From Kingdonia uniflora (lineage: Eukaryota > Streptophyta > Magnoliopsida > Ranunculales > Circaeasteraceae), in NCBI GenBank assembly GCA_014058105.1, contig JACGCM010001110.1, positions 558,001-622,000 of the forward strand: a stretch of DNA of 64,000 nucleotides. The letters are read 5' to 3'. The notes under the pieces are model-generated. The model did not search any database. It was not told where the DNA came from and worked only from the letters and a program-made list of their open reading frames with translations. Position numbers and translations under genes: made by a program. Positions 9,741 to 20,392 of the stretch are shown piece after piece (position 1 is the first letter of the stretch; each line of letters opens with the position of its first letter).

Positions 9741-10349
9741 CATTAATATATGATGAATTAGAAAGGAAAATGTGGTTTATATGTATTTTTTATGTTTTTG
9801 TGGAGAAACTTCTAATTTGTGGTCAAATTATATGGTTCAGTCAAGCAGACTAGTGAGAAGTTGAAGTTAGAAGTCATAATTTTAAGTACAAGTCCTAACC
9901 TTCAGCCAAACGCACACGAGTTTTTCCTAATCTTCTAATCTCAAAATTTCCTACCTCTTCTTACCAAAAAAAAACAAATATGGCATGAGGTCATGTTTTT
10001 TTTTTGCTTTTTTTGGGTGAGAAGAGGTAGGAAGAGGTGAGAAGAGGTTAAAAATTTTGTGGCTAGAAGATTGAAAAAATCTCGAGTACGTTTGGCTGAA
10101 GGTTAGAAGTTGTACTTAAAATCATGACTTCTAACTTTAACATCTCACTAGTCTGTTTGGCTGAACCATCTAATTTGACTACAGATTAGAAGTTTCTCCA
10201 TAAAAACATCAAAAACACATGTATAAACCACATTTTTCTCTATAATAATTCATTATATATTAATGCAACAACACAATTAAAATGGTGGTTTAAAGTAAAA
10301 ACAAAATTAAAACGTGCAAATCACGTACCAAATATATAGGAGACATGGT

Positions 10350-10975
10350 TCAATATACCCACATAGAGAGAGTGAGAGATGAAGAAATAATCATTGCAGA
10401 GAAAGATAGAGATAGAGGTAAGAGAGATAAGGATGAGGAGAAGAGAGAAAGGTAGAGGTGGAGTGAGATCGATCGAGAGAGAGAGAGGTATGAGGGTGGG
10501 AGATAGAGAAAGCTAAGATAGAGAGAGAAATAGGTAAGAAGGAGAAGTAGAGAGATAAGGGGAGATAGAGGGGAGAGAGAAAGGGAGAGAGAGAGAGAGA
10601 GGTAGGAGAGATAGAAGATAGAGAGAGAGGTCAGAGGTAGAGGTAAAAAGATAAGGGAAAGATAGGGGATAGAGAGGGAGAGGGGGGATAAGGAAAGATA
10701 GAGAGATAAGGGAGAAAGAGAAAGAGAGTTGTATGAGGGTGGAAGAGAGAGGGGATAGAGAGAGAGGTGAGAGAGAGAGGGATAGTGGTAGGAGAAAGAG
10801 GTGAGATGGAAAGGTAGAGAGATAAGGGAAAGAGAGAGAGAGTGGTGGAGAGATAAGGGAGAGAGAAGGAGAGAGAGGAGGGAGAAATAGGGAGAGAGGG
10901 GAGAAAATGTTGGGGAGAGAGAGAGAGGGAGAGAGATGAGGGAGAAATAAAGAGGGGGGGGACGTTGGGGTGGTC
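10350..10975 (+). repeat. Purine-rich minisatellite, right arm
   Basis: About 620 bp consists almost wholly of G and A on the plus strand, with variants of gttgtatgagggtgg between gagagata runs. It is the reverse complement of the left-arm tract, though unit number and order have diverged. The minus-strand open frame here is again a low-complexity artefact. Confidence 0.85.
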
Positions 10976-11209
10976 TTTGATTTGGCTTATTTGGTGTTAA
11001 CATGGATTTTCATTCGGCAAATTTGAGGAGTGGGGAGGGGGGGGGGTGTGAAGTTTTGAGGTTAGAAGTAGTCTAAACTTCCAGTTTTCATTTTTTCTGG
11101 AGAGATTGCCAACTTTTATAATAAAAAATAAACAAACATATCAAATGTGAGAAGTTTCCAAGAGATTACACCTCTCCTCACCCTTGACCAAAAAACAAAC
11201 ATGGCCTGA

Positions 11210-12122
11210 GAGAGATAGAGGGGTTGGAACTTGGAAGTGGAAGCTGTGGTTAAACCGTGGCTTTATTAGCTAAACTTTGGGGGGTTTTGAATTGAATTTC
11301 TCGTGCAAGAATCAACTCGAGCCAACTTGATTAAAGCATTGAACTAGATAGAAGGAATTTGGTTGATTTTGTGTAAATAAGATCGTGCATTCACAACAAG
11401 TACTAAATTTATTGTACCTGGAACGTCACAAATGTTATACAACGATGGTTATTTTATCCACGGATCATGCCAGCAACCTGAACAATAATGGCCTATACGA
11501 TACCAATAATTAAGTACATTTTTATGTACTTATACAAAATCTATGTAAAAAAGGAATCCTAGTGCATATTATAGTGCACAGATAGATCATGGTAGAAAAA
11601 CTCGTCCCACTAATATTGCATATTTCCGCTAGTCTAGATTTTGATTCTCATTTAATATGGTCGATTTCAATTGAATTGATCATCGTAAAGCTCTATGACA
11701 TCAACTTTCAGATAGACATATCATATCATTAGCATATTGAAATAAACGAGTGAAATACAAGAGTCATTATCGTATTTGCGATTCATAACTGTAACAAAGT
11801 CACGATAATTATATATAGTGAATAACCCTACAAAATAGTTATGTATGTCCCTTTTGTATGTTCCTTCACCTGTCGTGATTATTTATTTTTGGGTTCGTAC
11901 TTGGAACAATTTGACACATAGCACATTTAAATCATATAATCAAAACAACTACAATCATAATAATAACCATCGTGAACTCTATTAATTTGAGGAAGTACCC
12001 AATCGTGATCTAGTTAAATTGAAAATGTAGTCAAATTTATTAAACAGTATTTAATTATATAAGGTAGACATCAATAATGAATTTCTTAATTACCTCTGAA
12101 ACGACCTTCCTCGATAAGTTCC
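11210..12122. other. Gene-free AT-rich spacer
   Basis: I see no coding, RNA or repeat signal between the fold-back element and the copia element. There are no long open frames and no recognisable motif. Confidence 0.6.
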
Positions 12123-12369
12123 TATTAAAAACAAAGTTCTAAAATCTAAAGAAGAAATGTTTATTGATCAAACATGGAATGAGATGATATGATTACAACA
12201 TATTGTAAGCCTTTATATCTGCATTAGAGCAGAAATCCAACTTGGCTTGTAAAGCTAAAATACAAACAATACCTAACTATGCTACCTACTATGACCACTT
12301 TAGTTTTGGTAGCTTGACTTATTGCTTCATGTGTTACACATTTGCTCATGTGTTTCTCACATTCTAACA
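12123..12369 (-). repeat. Copia 3' LTR
   Basis: It aligns with 24999-25232 over its whole length, sharing for example tgctacctactatgaccact and gcttcatgtgttacacattt. The outer TG has decayed to TA at 12123. The purine-rich tract just inside reads agtgagggtg on the minus strand (about 12369-12378), the usual copia polypurine tract position. Confidence 0.9.
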
Positions 12370-12389
12370 CCCTCACTTAAACTAAATGT

Positions 12390-12790
12390 GTTAACACTAA
12401 TTTAGGACGTAAACGCACCGCCATCTATCATGCTAAGTTTTCCTTGCAACTCTATCCCTCAAACGATCAAACCCCAAGTAGCTTAAGAAGTTTCTCAAAT
12501 GCATCTAACTTAAGGGATTTGGTAAAAATGTCTACAACTTGATCTTCGCTCCTGTAGTAGATAAGATCAATTGTCCCATTTTTCACTAGATTTCACAAGA
12601 AATGGTAACGCACATCAATCATATGTTTCATTCACCCATGTTGAACTGGATTCTTCGACAATTTGATTGCCGAACTATTGTCGCAATAAATAACATATTG
12701 CTTGACATGCACAAGATACATCAATGATATACTCTACTTCCGTGGTAGATAAAAAAAATCAACTGTTTCTTTTCCAACCATGAAATTACT
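12390..12790 (-). pseudogene. Copia RNase H
   Basis: The minus strand reads IYCDNSSAIKLSKNPVQHG, then a stop and KHMIDVRYHFL, then IDLIYYRSEDQVVDIFTKSL. These are the classic copia RNase H blocks (CDNxSAIxLxxNPVxHxRxKHIDVxxHFxR and QxADxxTK). Stops interrupt it. It follows the RT domain in the same orientation and ends near the 3' LTR. Confidence 0.85.
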
Positions 12791-13810
12791 CCTGATCCCA
12801 ACATAAAAGCATACCCAGAGGTGCTCTTCCTGTCGTCGAGATTCTACCATAATCACTACCGATATAGCCTATTAAATCAGTAGCCTCTCCTTTCTTGTAA
12901 AATATTCGCAACCCAGTCGTACCATTTAAGTATCGCAGAATCCTCTTTGCAGCATTTAGATGCAACTTCATTGGATTTTCCATGTATCGACTGATGGGGC
13001 GTGCTGCGTGCTGAATATATGGCCTGGCCACGGTTAAGTGCATGAGACTTTCTACGAGCTGCTTATACAATGTGTTATCAACCTTCTTCCCTTTAAGATC
13101 CTTTATTAGCTTCAATATAACTTCAACTGAAGTACGCACCGGATTGCAATCCTTCATTTGGAATCGTTCTAGAATCTCTTGAGCATATTTTTTCTGTGAT
13201 ACGAAAACACCCACGTTAGACTAAACTACTTCTATGCCTAGAAAGTAGCACATCATTTTTGAAATCTGACATCCCAAACTTGGCTATCATTGATCATTTG
13301 AAGTCCTTGAACATTATACGATTGTTGCCATGCTATATCAAATCGTCCATATATAAGCACAGTATTAAAAAATTTCCATCGATTCTGGCTTTCATGAAAA
13401 GTATGTGCTCATATGGACACTTATGGAACCACTCTTTCATGAAGTACGCCTATATACGACTATACCAAGCTCTTGGTATCTATTTTAGTCCTTATAAGGC
13501 CTTCCTTAGTCGGTATACTTTCTTCTCTCCAACTTTTTGCACATAACTAGGTAGTTGATCAATGTACACAGTTTCTTGCAGATCTCCCTATAAAAATACC
13601 GTCTTCACGTCCAGTTGAAAAATAGGCCACGAGTTCTATGTTGCTATTGCAACTATCATCCTGGTAGTGTCGTGCGACTGAAGCAAATACCTCTTCATAG
13701 TCGATGCCTTGTTGTTGCTTATAACCCTTAGCCACCAACCTTGCCTTATATTTATTAATTTTTCCTTCAGCATTCAACTTCGATTTGTATACCCACTTTA
13801 CACCAATCAA
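12786..13810 (-). pseudogene. Copia reverse transcriptase
   Basis: 13559-13810 encodes [20 protein letters not shown] and [20 protein letters not shown], the start of the copia RT. About 13220-13560 encodes the middle in broken frames, including LCLYMDDLI, the YVDD-type catalytic box. 12786-13214 encodes the thumb/connection: SQKKYAQEILERFQMKDCNP, then LMHLTVARPYIQHA and AAKRILRYLNGT. It would copy the element RNA into cDNA. Frameshifts and stops inactivate it. Confidence 0.9.
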
Positions 13811-13813
13811 CTT

Positions 13814-15000
13814 CTATCCATCTAGGAGATTAGTTAACTCCCATGTATTATTTTTCTTGATAGCTTCAATCTCGTCATTCATGGCCTCCTGCCACTTTGA
13901 TTCTTCAATAACATCCTTGAAAGAAATTAGGTCACTTCCATCAAATAAAGCAAAATATATAGTAGGGTCATCTGATTGATCAACTCTACTTAGATCATAA
14001 TCTTCCAAGTATGTTGGTCTCCTGTGGGCTCTTTGGGGCCTCGAGAAAGATGGCACAGATTGTGATCGTACCATTGTCGAAGAAGGGATGGTAGAGCCCT
14101 GTACAGGCGTGAGTGATGATTGTGCTTTACTATATGAAACTGGGGAATGGCTTTCTTTATCATTGAAGACCACCGGTACTGGCTTTCCTGCATCTTTAAA
14201 TATTCCATTTCCATGTATTTTTTTGTAAAAAATCACATATCGACTAATGATGATTTTCTCAGTTGTAGGATGATAGAATTTATAAGCTTTTGAACTATCA
14301 CTATAACCAAGAAAAATACATTTTTGACCATTATCGTCAAGCTTTGTTCTTCGCTCTTTCAGAATATAGGCATATGTTATACACCCAAAGATTTGCAAGT
14401 GCTCTACCTTTGGCTTTCTGTTCCTCCATGCCTCCTCTGGTGTCATGTTCCTCACTGCTATGTTGTGACTCCTATTGAGGATATAGATGCTCTACAAGAC
14501 AGTTTCTGGCCAAAATCCCTTAGGAAGATTTGATGTCTATAGCATACTTCGCACCATATTTATAAAAGTACGGTTCTTCCTCTCAGCTACACCATTTTGC
14601 TGGCGTGTACGATGTCATTAATGGTCTTTTGATTTCAAATTTCTCACTAAAATTTACAAATTCGTGAGAATTGTATTCTCCACCACGATCCGAGCGAAGA
14701 ACCTTGATATATTTCCCTACTTCCTTCTCAACAAGTGCCTTGAATGACTTAAAAACTAAAAAAAGCTTTAGATTTTTCCTGTATAAATAGACTCATTTGA
14801 TCAATAAAGGTAATAAAATACCTCTTATTTCCATTTGATCGTGGATCAATCTACCCACATATATCGGTATGGACTAGCTCCAGTGTTGATTTTTCTCTCC
14901 ATGCTTTCCCCTTTGGAAATGAATCCCAGTGTTATTTGCCAACAACACAACTTTCAAATACTTGCGGTTGTCGATCAATCTGAGAGATTCCCGTCACCAT
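13814..15000 (-). pseudogene. Copia integrase
   Basis: 13814-14455 encodes the C-terminal integrase region (TPEEAWRNRKPKVEHLQIFG, then KCIFLGYSDSSKAYKFYHP), typical of copia. Upstream, about 14460-14960, broken frames read ELVHTDICG, then GNKRYFITFID, the start of the DDE core. The segment normally containing QNGVAERKN is badly decayed. Its role is strand transfer into host DNA. Confidence 0.85.
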
Positions 15001-15412
15001 ATTTTTTTGATGAAGGAGCTTTAGGCCGCTGAAGTTTAAGTACCCATAGCAAAGATGTCATATCCAGTCTTGATCTTTCACCATACTTGATAAAAATGGA
15101 AGAGCGTCATGTGTGACGCTTGACAGAAACATTCGGTTTGGAGTCATATGTATTTGTACAATTACCAAGCCTCTCAAACTTCATTTTTGATGATGATCAC
15201 ATATCCCTTCTCTTGAAGTTGCCCTATACTGAGTAAATTACTCTTCAAGTTCGAGACATAGAAAATACTTGAGATGGTCTAATGAGTGTTATCTCTAGTC
15301 TGAATGTTAATATTACCTTTCCCCATAATAGTAATTATAGAACTATCTCTAAATTTTACTGAGGTACGGAAATAATTATTCATTTTGTGAATTATGGATT
15401 TTTCACCACACA
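15000..15412 (-). pseudogene. Copia protease remainder and GAG-pre-integrase
   Basis: The minus strand from 15412 reads GEKSIIHKMNNYFRTSVKFR, MGKGNINIQT, and then FYVSNLKSNLLSIGQLQEKG. These are the blocks after the copia protease active site. The segment continues the protease that is cut by the LTR element at 15413: the residues before the break lie at 17916. Confidence 0.8.
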
Positions 15413-16208
15413 TGTTAGGTTACAACTTAAAATAGAGGAAGTCATTCGAATGAGACTTAAGTCGTTCGAACGAAACATAAAGTCGTTCGAACGAGACTTG
15501 GGTCCCTCGAACAAAAACTATAGTGTTTATTTTGCTAAGTGCGTATCTTGCTAAGTGCATTTTAAGGGGGATTTATTCTGAGGCGATTGTTTATCTCGTG
15601 ATGCGTGCTTCACTGATGACCTAATAGTGTGTCTATAAATATAGAGTGTGTATTCAAAGCCTCTATACAGTGTGTGAGTAAAAAAACCTCTGTATGAAAA
15701 ACTTGAAATCTAAAAGAGATGTAGCCTTTATGATAGACCTTGTAAAGAGTTTATCTTTACAAGGAAGAAACTGGAGGGCGTTATCATGGGATTTGACGGT
15801 AAGAGGGAAAGTACCTTTTGGTTGCTAATATGAGAAATCAATGAAGAGACAAGACTGAAGGGTTTCAAGAAGATGGTATGCTTTATGGTCTTTGTTGAGG
15901 TAATCTTTGGGTTCTTTATGGATCTCTTGTTTTCTTCTCCTCTTGTAAATCTATGTGAGGGTATTATGAGAATAAAGAATTCCATGTTTGTTGGAATCTC
16001 TTGAGGGCTTGTAATTGAACTTGGATACATTGTGGATTTCTAACTTGGTGGCAGGGAGTCGCCTTAAGGTGAGCCTCCGGTAAATATTGTGTTTTGTGTG
16101 CATGTTAATTGTGTTTCTAGTTTCTTGGTTGATTATGTGTATGCCACGAGGATAATAGATAAAACTAAATTGCGTATGGGGATGTATTTCGCACGTTCAC
16201 CACCAACA
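15413..16208 (+). repeat. 5' LTR of the non-autonomous element, with TCGTTCGAACGA repeats
   Basis: It aligns with 17136-17915. Near its start four palindrome-like cores lie 20-21 bp apart: tcattcgaatga (15442), tcgttcgaacga (15462 and 15483) and a decayed copy near 15504. They fall in the probable U3 region and could be regulatory. The LTR ends with tgcgtatggggatgtatttc then gcacgttcacc. Confidence 0.85.
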
Positions 16209-16210
16209 AT

Positions 16211-16222
16211 TGGTGTCAGAGC
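16211..16222 (+). other. Primer binding site, methionine-tRNA type
   Basis: TGGTGTCAGAGC lies two bases inside the 5' LTR. It differs at one position from TGGTATCAGAGC, the common plant initiator-methionine primer site. It fixes the orientation as plus. Confidence 0.75.
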
Positions 16223-17135
16223 GAGGTTAAGACCTTGGGATTATAGTTCTTGAAGATTCTTAGATTCGATAGTTAAGTCGGATATTTGATTTTTTCATGA
16301 TAGATTTGGTTTCGGTTATTTTGGCTACATGATTTTCTCAAGCGGTGGAGTTTGGGAGAAAGAATTTAGATGTAAACAATATTATACATAAGCATGGCAA
16401 CATGGATTATGTTGTGAGAAAGGCTTGAATAATGTACTTTGTTCAAGGTGGAGCGGTTCCGTCAAAAGCTTTAAAAGTTCGGTAAGGGGGGATGGCTTTT
16501 ATCTAGGATCGATGTTCGCTAAATTTGGTAATCATGGTGGTACCTCAAGTTATTCATTATGGTTAATTACCAAATTGGCGGGTCACAATTTTATGAATCA
16601 TGGTTGCAAGTTATTGTTCATGTGGTAACAAAGTGTGTCGATGTGCGGAGGCTCTAGGTTTGCGACATAGAGTCAGATTTCACAAGTTTGTTCAACATGG
16701 CCTGGTTATTGCATAGTGTTTAATTTTTTCCTTTATAGATTAAATATACACTGGTTTTATTTTGCTGGTATAAGCAAAATTGTGTGATTTCATTGGTATA
16801 GATGAAATTACTGTTTTAGAGGCTCTTTTCTGTAATGGAGTTTAGGGGTAGACTTGATGGTGCTTTTGGAGCTGTGTTCAAAGTAGAAGTTGGAGCGGTA
16901 TAGTTTCATGGCTATATGTAGAGCAAGCTCAGAAGTATGGTTTATCATAAAGAGAAAAGAAGCTAATGGATATTCATCGGTTTTGACGAAGGTATCCGAT
17001 TTTGGGTACGAAAATGTTTTGATCGTAGGTAGCGGATATGAAGTATACAAGTTCAACGGTTTTGTTGATGGGTTTGCTCGTACTATGGATGGTCAATGAT
17101 AACATAAATTGAGGTTTTTTCACCGAGGTGGAGAT
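16223..17135 (+). other. Interior of the non-autonomous element, no domains
   Basis: About 0.9 kb with small open frames (for example 16425-16628 and 16890-17099) that match no family I recognise. It ends in the purine-rich tract ccgaggtggaga (about 17123-17134) directly before the 3' LTR. Confidence 0.6.
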
Positions 17136-17915
17136 TGTTAAGTTACAACTCAAAATAGAGGAAGTCATTCGAACGAGACTTAAGTCGTTCGAATGAAACA
17201 TAAAGTCGTAAGAACAATACTTAGGTCATTTGAATGAAAATTGTGATGTTTATTTTGTTAACTGCGTTTTGAAGGGGATTTATTCTAAGGCAATGGTTTG
17301 TCTCGTGATGCGTACTTCGCTGATGACCTAATAGAGAGTTTATAAATATAGAGTATGAGTTCAAAGCCTCTATACAGTGTATAAGTTAAAAAGCCTCTAT
17401 TTGAGAAACTTGAAATCTAGTAGTGATGTGGCCTCTTTGATAGACCTTGTAAGTAGTTGGTCTTTACAAGGAAGAAGGTGGAGGGTGTTATCTTGGGATT
17501 TGATGGTAAAAGAGGAAGTATCTCTTGGTTGCTAAGATGAGAAATCAATAAAGAGAGAAGATTGAAGGGTTTCAAGAAGAAGGTATACAACATGGTCTTT
17601 GTTGAGGTAATCTTTGGGTTCTTGATGAATCTGTTGTTTTCTTCTTCTCTTGTAAATCTATGTAAGGGTATTATGAGATTAGAGAATTCCATGTTCATTG
17701 GAATCTCTTGAGGGCTTGTAATTAAATTTGGATATATAGTGGATTTCTAACTTGTTGGTGGGGTGTAAGCTTAAGGTGAACCTCTAGTAAATATTGTATT
17801 TTATGTGCATGTTAATTGTGTTTCTAATTTCTTGGTTAATTATGTGTATGACATGAGGATAGGGGATAAAACCAAATTGCGCATGGGGATGTATTCCGCA
17901 CGTTCACCCCCAACA
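17136..17915 (+). repeat. 3' LTR of the non-autonomous element
   Basis: It matches the 5' LTR throughout with scattered substitutions and small gaps. Its palindrome cores are more decayed (gtcattcgaacgagac and gtcgttcgaatgaaac are visible near 17163-17200). It ends in ccaaca at 17915. Confidence 0.85.
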
Positions 17916-18243
17916 ACATATGGTTACTTGCTCCCGTATCCAAGTACCATATGTTTTGACGAAAATCTTTTTCAGTACTAGATTTTTCTTTGGTTTTGCA
18001 ATCCAAAAGAAGAGAAACTTTATATACTTTTTTCAAATTGTTTTATTTTTTGCCTCTTTCCTTATAAAATTGAGAACGACATTGAGAGCAAAAGTGACCA
18101 TACCTGTTACACTTGTAACATTTGGTATTTAACTTATGAAATTATTTTGACTTTTGGTCTCCTCTACGTTGATTGTCATTTATTCTATCTCTTCTTCGAT
18201 AATTTGAGAATCGGTTATCGCGGTTACCTTTTTCTAGACTTGT
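17916..18243 (-). pseudogene. Copia zinc knuckle and protease active site
   Basis: The minus strand reads EKGNRDNRFSNYRRRDRIND, then CYKCNRYGHFCSQC, a CX2CX4HX4C nucleocapsid knuckle. It ends with WYLDTGASNHM, the copia aspartic protease active site. It is bounded on the left by the non-autonomous LTR element and on the right by the gypsy element, so this is the piece of copia stranded between two insertions. Confidence 0.9.
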
Positions 18244-18554
18244 TGATCCAGGAGGATCTGAAGAAGACATGAAGTTCTCAAGTTTATATACTTTTCTAAG
18301 GTATTCTAATCGAATAGATTTCAGTTTGAGGTATTCTATTCGAATAGATTTATTTTTATTCGAATAGATTTATGGTATTTCTGCCTGAGGTGTTTTATTC
18401 GAATAGATTTTTATTCTATTTGAATAATTTTATTTTATTCGAACAGAAACTGATTCTGTTCCAACAGAGGCGCGATTCAGCCTTTTTCCTTTAGGCGGTG
18501 ATTGTATTTTTAAGGGGTATTTTGCCTCGAGATACGTTCTTTTAGTATTTTAAG
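18244..18554 (+). repeat. Gypsy 5' LTR, first part, with TCTATTCGAATAGA repeats
   Basis: Seven palindrome-like cores start near 18305, 18335, 18355, 18394, 18415, 18434 and 18455. They range from the perfect TCTATTCGAATAGA (18335) to TCTGTTCCAACAGA (18455). The same series appears in the 3' LTR. The LTR text stops at agtattttaag, where the LINE T-run begins. Confidence 0.85.
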
Positions 18555-18961
18555 TTTTTTTTTGAAAGGTAAGCTGGGGTTGAAAGCAGACCCCCCTGCT
18601 CTATAGATTAACAAAATATACAAAAGTGAGCTCCCAATGTGGAGAAGCTCAAAAAGAAAAATACATCGAAGTAAAAGCTAAAAAGCAAAAGACCTACAAA
18701 CTTCAAAAGACAACAGGAGCCTGCAGCACTAGTAAGTAATAGACTTCAAGTCTTCCGCAAAGGAGCTCAAGGTGAACACCATACATCCATAGTCATAATG
18801 GACAATAGGGTCCCATACTCCATAATAACAAGAGTACACTACTCCATTATTACTAAAGCAGTTGAAGACACAATAGGAACTCGTTTGAGAAGAGATCTCT
18901 CCACGAAAAAACCTCTCAAAAATGCGAATTTCTACTGTAGCAAAAACAGTCCATCTGAAAT

Positions 18962-20392
18962 TCAGTTTCTACTATAGATCTTTCCTTGAGCATCTTCACC
19001 AAGAATGGATTTGAAAGCATCTGGAAAAGAACTATTATCCAATGAAACAACACCTGTAGTAGGAGCCTGGGCAGCCAAGAAATGGGCACCCCTATTAGTT
19101 TCTTTACAAATCAAGCAAGTCGAGAAGCTACTAAGTAAGCCCATTTCCAAGTAAATGTTGCTTAAGATGTGTCTGAAGCTCCAAGGAACTTCACAAGATT
19201 TCTGAATAAAGTGTAGGCAGTCATTAGAGGTTGTAGCCAGACAAACACTTCTGATTCTTTTTTCATTGCATAGAGAATGCCCCTTGAGGATGCTATAGAG
19301 AATATTGTGGATAATGTCATTGCTTCCAGAGGTACCCCAAAAAGCCTGAATGCAAACCCCATGATGATTTCTTATAGTACCTCCAGTCCCTCCATTGCAA
19401 ACCCCATCAACATTGAGCATGCATTGGTCAGGAAGAGGAGGTCTCCAACTAACATATAAAATCTCCTTCTTGGAAAAGATAGGTCTGATTCCCCAAGAGT
19501 TGCAAATCTCCCTTGCATTATTAGAGTGCTTTACAGTCTTAATCTTCAAAGAAAAAAGAAAAGTTAGCTCAGAAATAGTAGAATCAAAAATAATTTGAGC
19601 AGTGCATTCCTTATTCCTAAAGATCCTATTGCATCTTTCAATCCATATATGATACATTAAAGTTTTATAGGCAGCAAAGATAATTTGGGATAAGATTTCC
19701 TTATTGTTCAGCCCCTTTAGCCATTTAGTTTCATCAATAAATTTAAAAGGGGCCCTACTAATAGTGCATTTAAGGAGAAGCCTCTTCCATAAAAATTTTG
19801 TGGGAACACAGTCCATCATAAAATGAGCAGTACTTTCAGGATAGAGTCTACAAAAGCTACAAACAGAGTTTTGAAGAACTCTTCTTTGAACAAGTTTATC
19901 CTGAGTCATAAGAGCTCCACTAAAGGCTTTCCAAGTAGTAAGGTTGCTTTTAGGAGTTGAGAGATTGTTCCAGTACAAGTTAGCCCAATCAACTTTGGTC
20001 CTTCTAGGTCTAAGAGCTTTATAGGCCGTAGACATAGAATATCTACCATCCTTAGAAGGAGACCACACAACCTTATCAACACAGTTAAAACTCAGAGGAG
20101 TAGTGGCAATCCCTTCCATAATATCCTCCCCAAGGGAGACTCTAATATGATCAGGGACATCCCAAGAAAAGTCATTAATAATATTAGACACATGAGCATT
20201 AAGATTAAGAGTAGAATCATACCTTAGCTCTTGTTTGAATTGAGAAATGAGGATACCTGTGGGGTGCCAAGGATCTTTCCAAAAGAATGTACTGCTGCCA
20301 TCTCCAAGACAATGTTTAACTAACTTTTGGGCATCAGGTCTTGATTGGAGAATGCTTCTCCAAACCCAAGAACAATCCCCAGGAACTTTCAT
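18962..20392 (-). CDS. LINE zf-RVT and RNase H region (476 codons open)
   Basis: This is the longest open frame in the window. After an N-terminal segment (SRPDAQKLVKHCLGDGSSTF, then FWKDPW), typical of plant LINE ORF2 downstream of RT, comes a zf-RVT block (WKAFSGALMTQDKLVQRRVL, then CSFCRLYPESTAHFMMDC). About residue 320 onward, CMLNVDGVCNGGTGGTIRNH matches the RNase H-like RVT_3 domain. The N-terminal Met is probably not a true start, since the frame continues the ORF2 read from 20591 with a frameshift. Its openness suggests a fairly recent insertion relative to the copia host. Confidence 0.8.
   Translation of the reverse strand: MKVPGDCSWVWRSILQSRPDAQKLVKHCLGDGSSTFFWKDPWHPTGILISQFKQELRYDSTLNLNAHVSNIINDFSWDVPDHIRVSLGEDIMEGIATTPLSFNCVDKVVWSPSKDGRYSMSTAYKALRPRRTKVDWANLYWNNLSTPKSNLTTWKAFSGALMTQDKLVQRRVLQNSVCSFCRLYPESTAHFMMDCVPTKFLWKRLLLKCTISRAPFKFIDETKWLKGLNNKEILSQIIFAAYKTLMYHIWIERCNRIFRNKECTAQIIFDSTISELTFLFSLKIKTVKHSNNAREICNSWGIRPIFSKKEILYVSWRPPLPDQCMLNVDGVCNGGTGGTIRNHHGVCIQAFWGTSGSNDIIHNILYSILKGHSLCNEKRIRSVCLATTSNDCLHFIQKSCEVPWSFRHILSNIYLEMGLLSSFSTCLICKETNRGAHFLAAQAPTTGVVSLDNSSFPDAFKSILGEDAQGKIYSRN

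Larger units (their letters stand above)
8735..11206. mobile_element. Fold-back element with arms of about 1.2 kb
   Basis: The left end begins GGCCATGTTTGG and the right end finishes in the reverse complement, CATGGCC. Each is flanked by TGA (8732-8734 and 11207-11209), a probable 3-bp target duplication. Complementarity continues inward through the whole element. Left 8735-8890 pairs with right 11035-11206. Left 9018-9080 pairs with right 10965-11025. The CT-rich tract pairs with the GA-rich tract, and left 9770-9985 pairs with right 9997-10250. The axis is near 9990. No transposase is present. GGCC(A/T)TGTTTGG ends resemble Tourist/PIF-Harbinger or hAT non-autonomous elements, but TGA is not the usual TTA/TAA target, so superfamily is uncertain. 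Confidence 0.8.
15413..17915 (+). mobile_element. Non-autonomous LTR retrotransposon inside copia protease
   Basis: Two LTRs (15413-16208, 796 bp; 17136-17915, 780 bp) begin TGTTA and end CCAACA. They enclose only about 930 bp without a recognisable gag or pol. The flanks ACACA (15408-15412) and ACATA (17916-17920) form a 5-bp target duplication with one difference. A primer site and a purine tract are present, so the element could be mobilised in trans. It interrupts the copia protease right after the active-site motif. I cannot assign a superfamily. It is larger than typical TRIM elements. Confidence 0.85.

Noticed and set aside
9007..9753. Long open frame (248 codons, +) rich in Ser, Leu and Pro
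   Set aside because: Direct translation of a CT minisatellite in the fold-back element; no complexity and no family.
10350..11003. Long open frame (217 codons, -) rich in Ser and Leu
   Set aside because: The mirror-image low-complexity tract in the right arm of the same fold-back element.
16425..17099. Short open frames in the non-autonomous LTR element
   Set aside because: 60-80 codons, no motif, expected by chance in a 0.9-kb interior.
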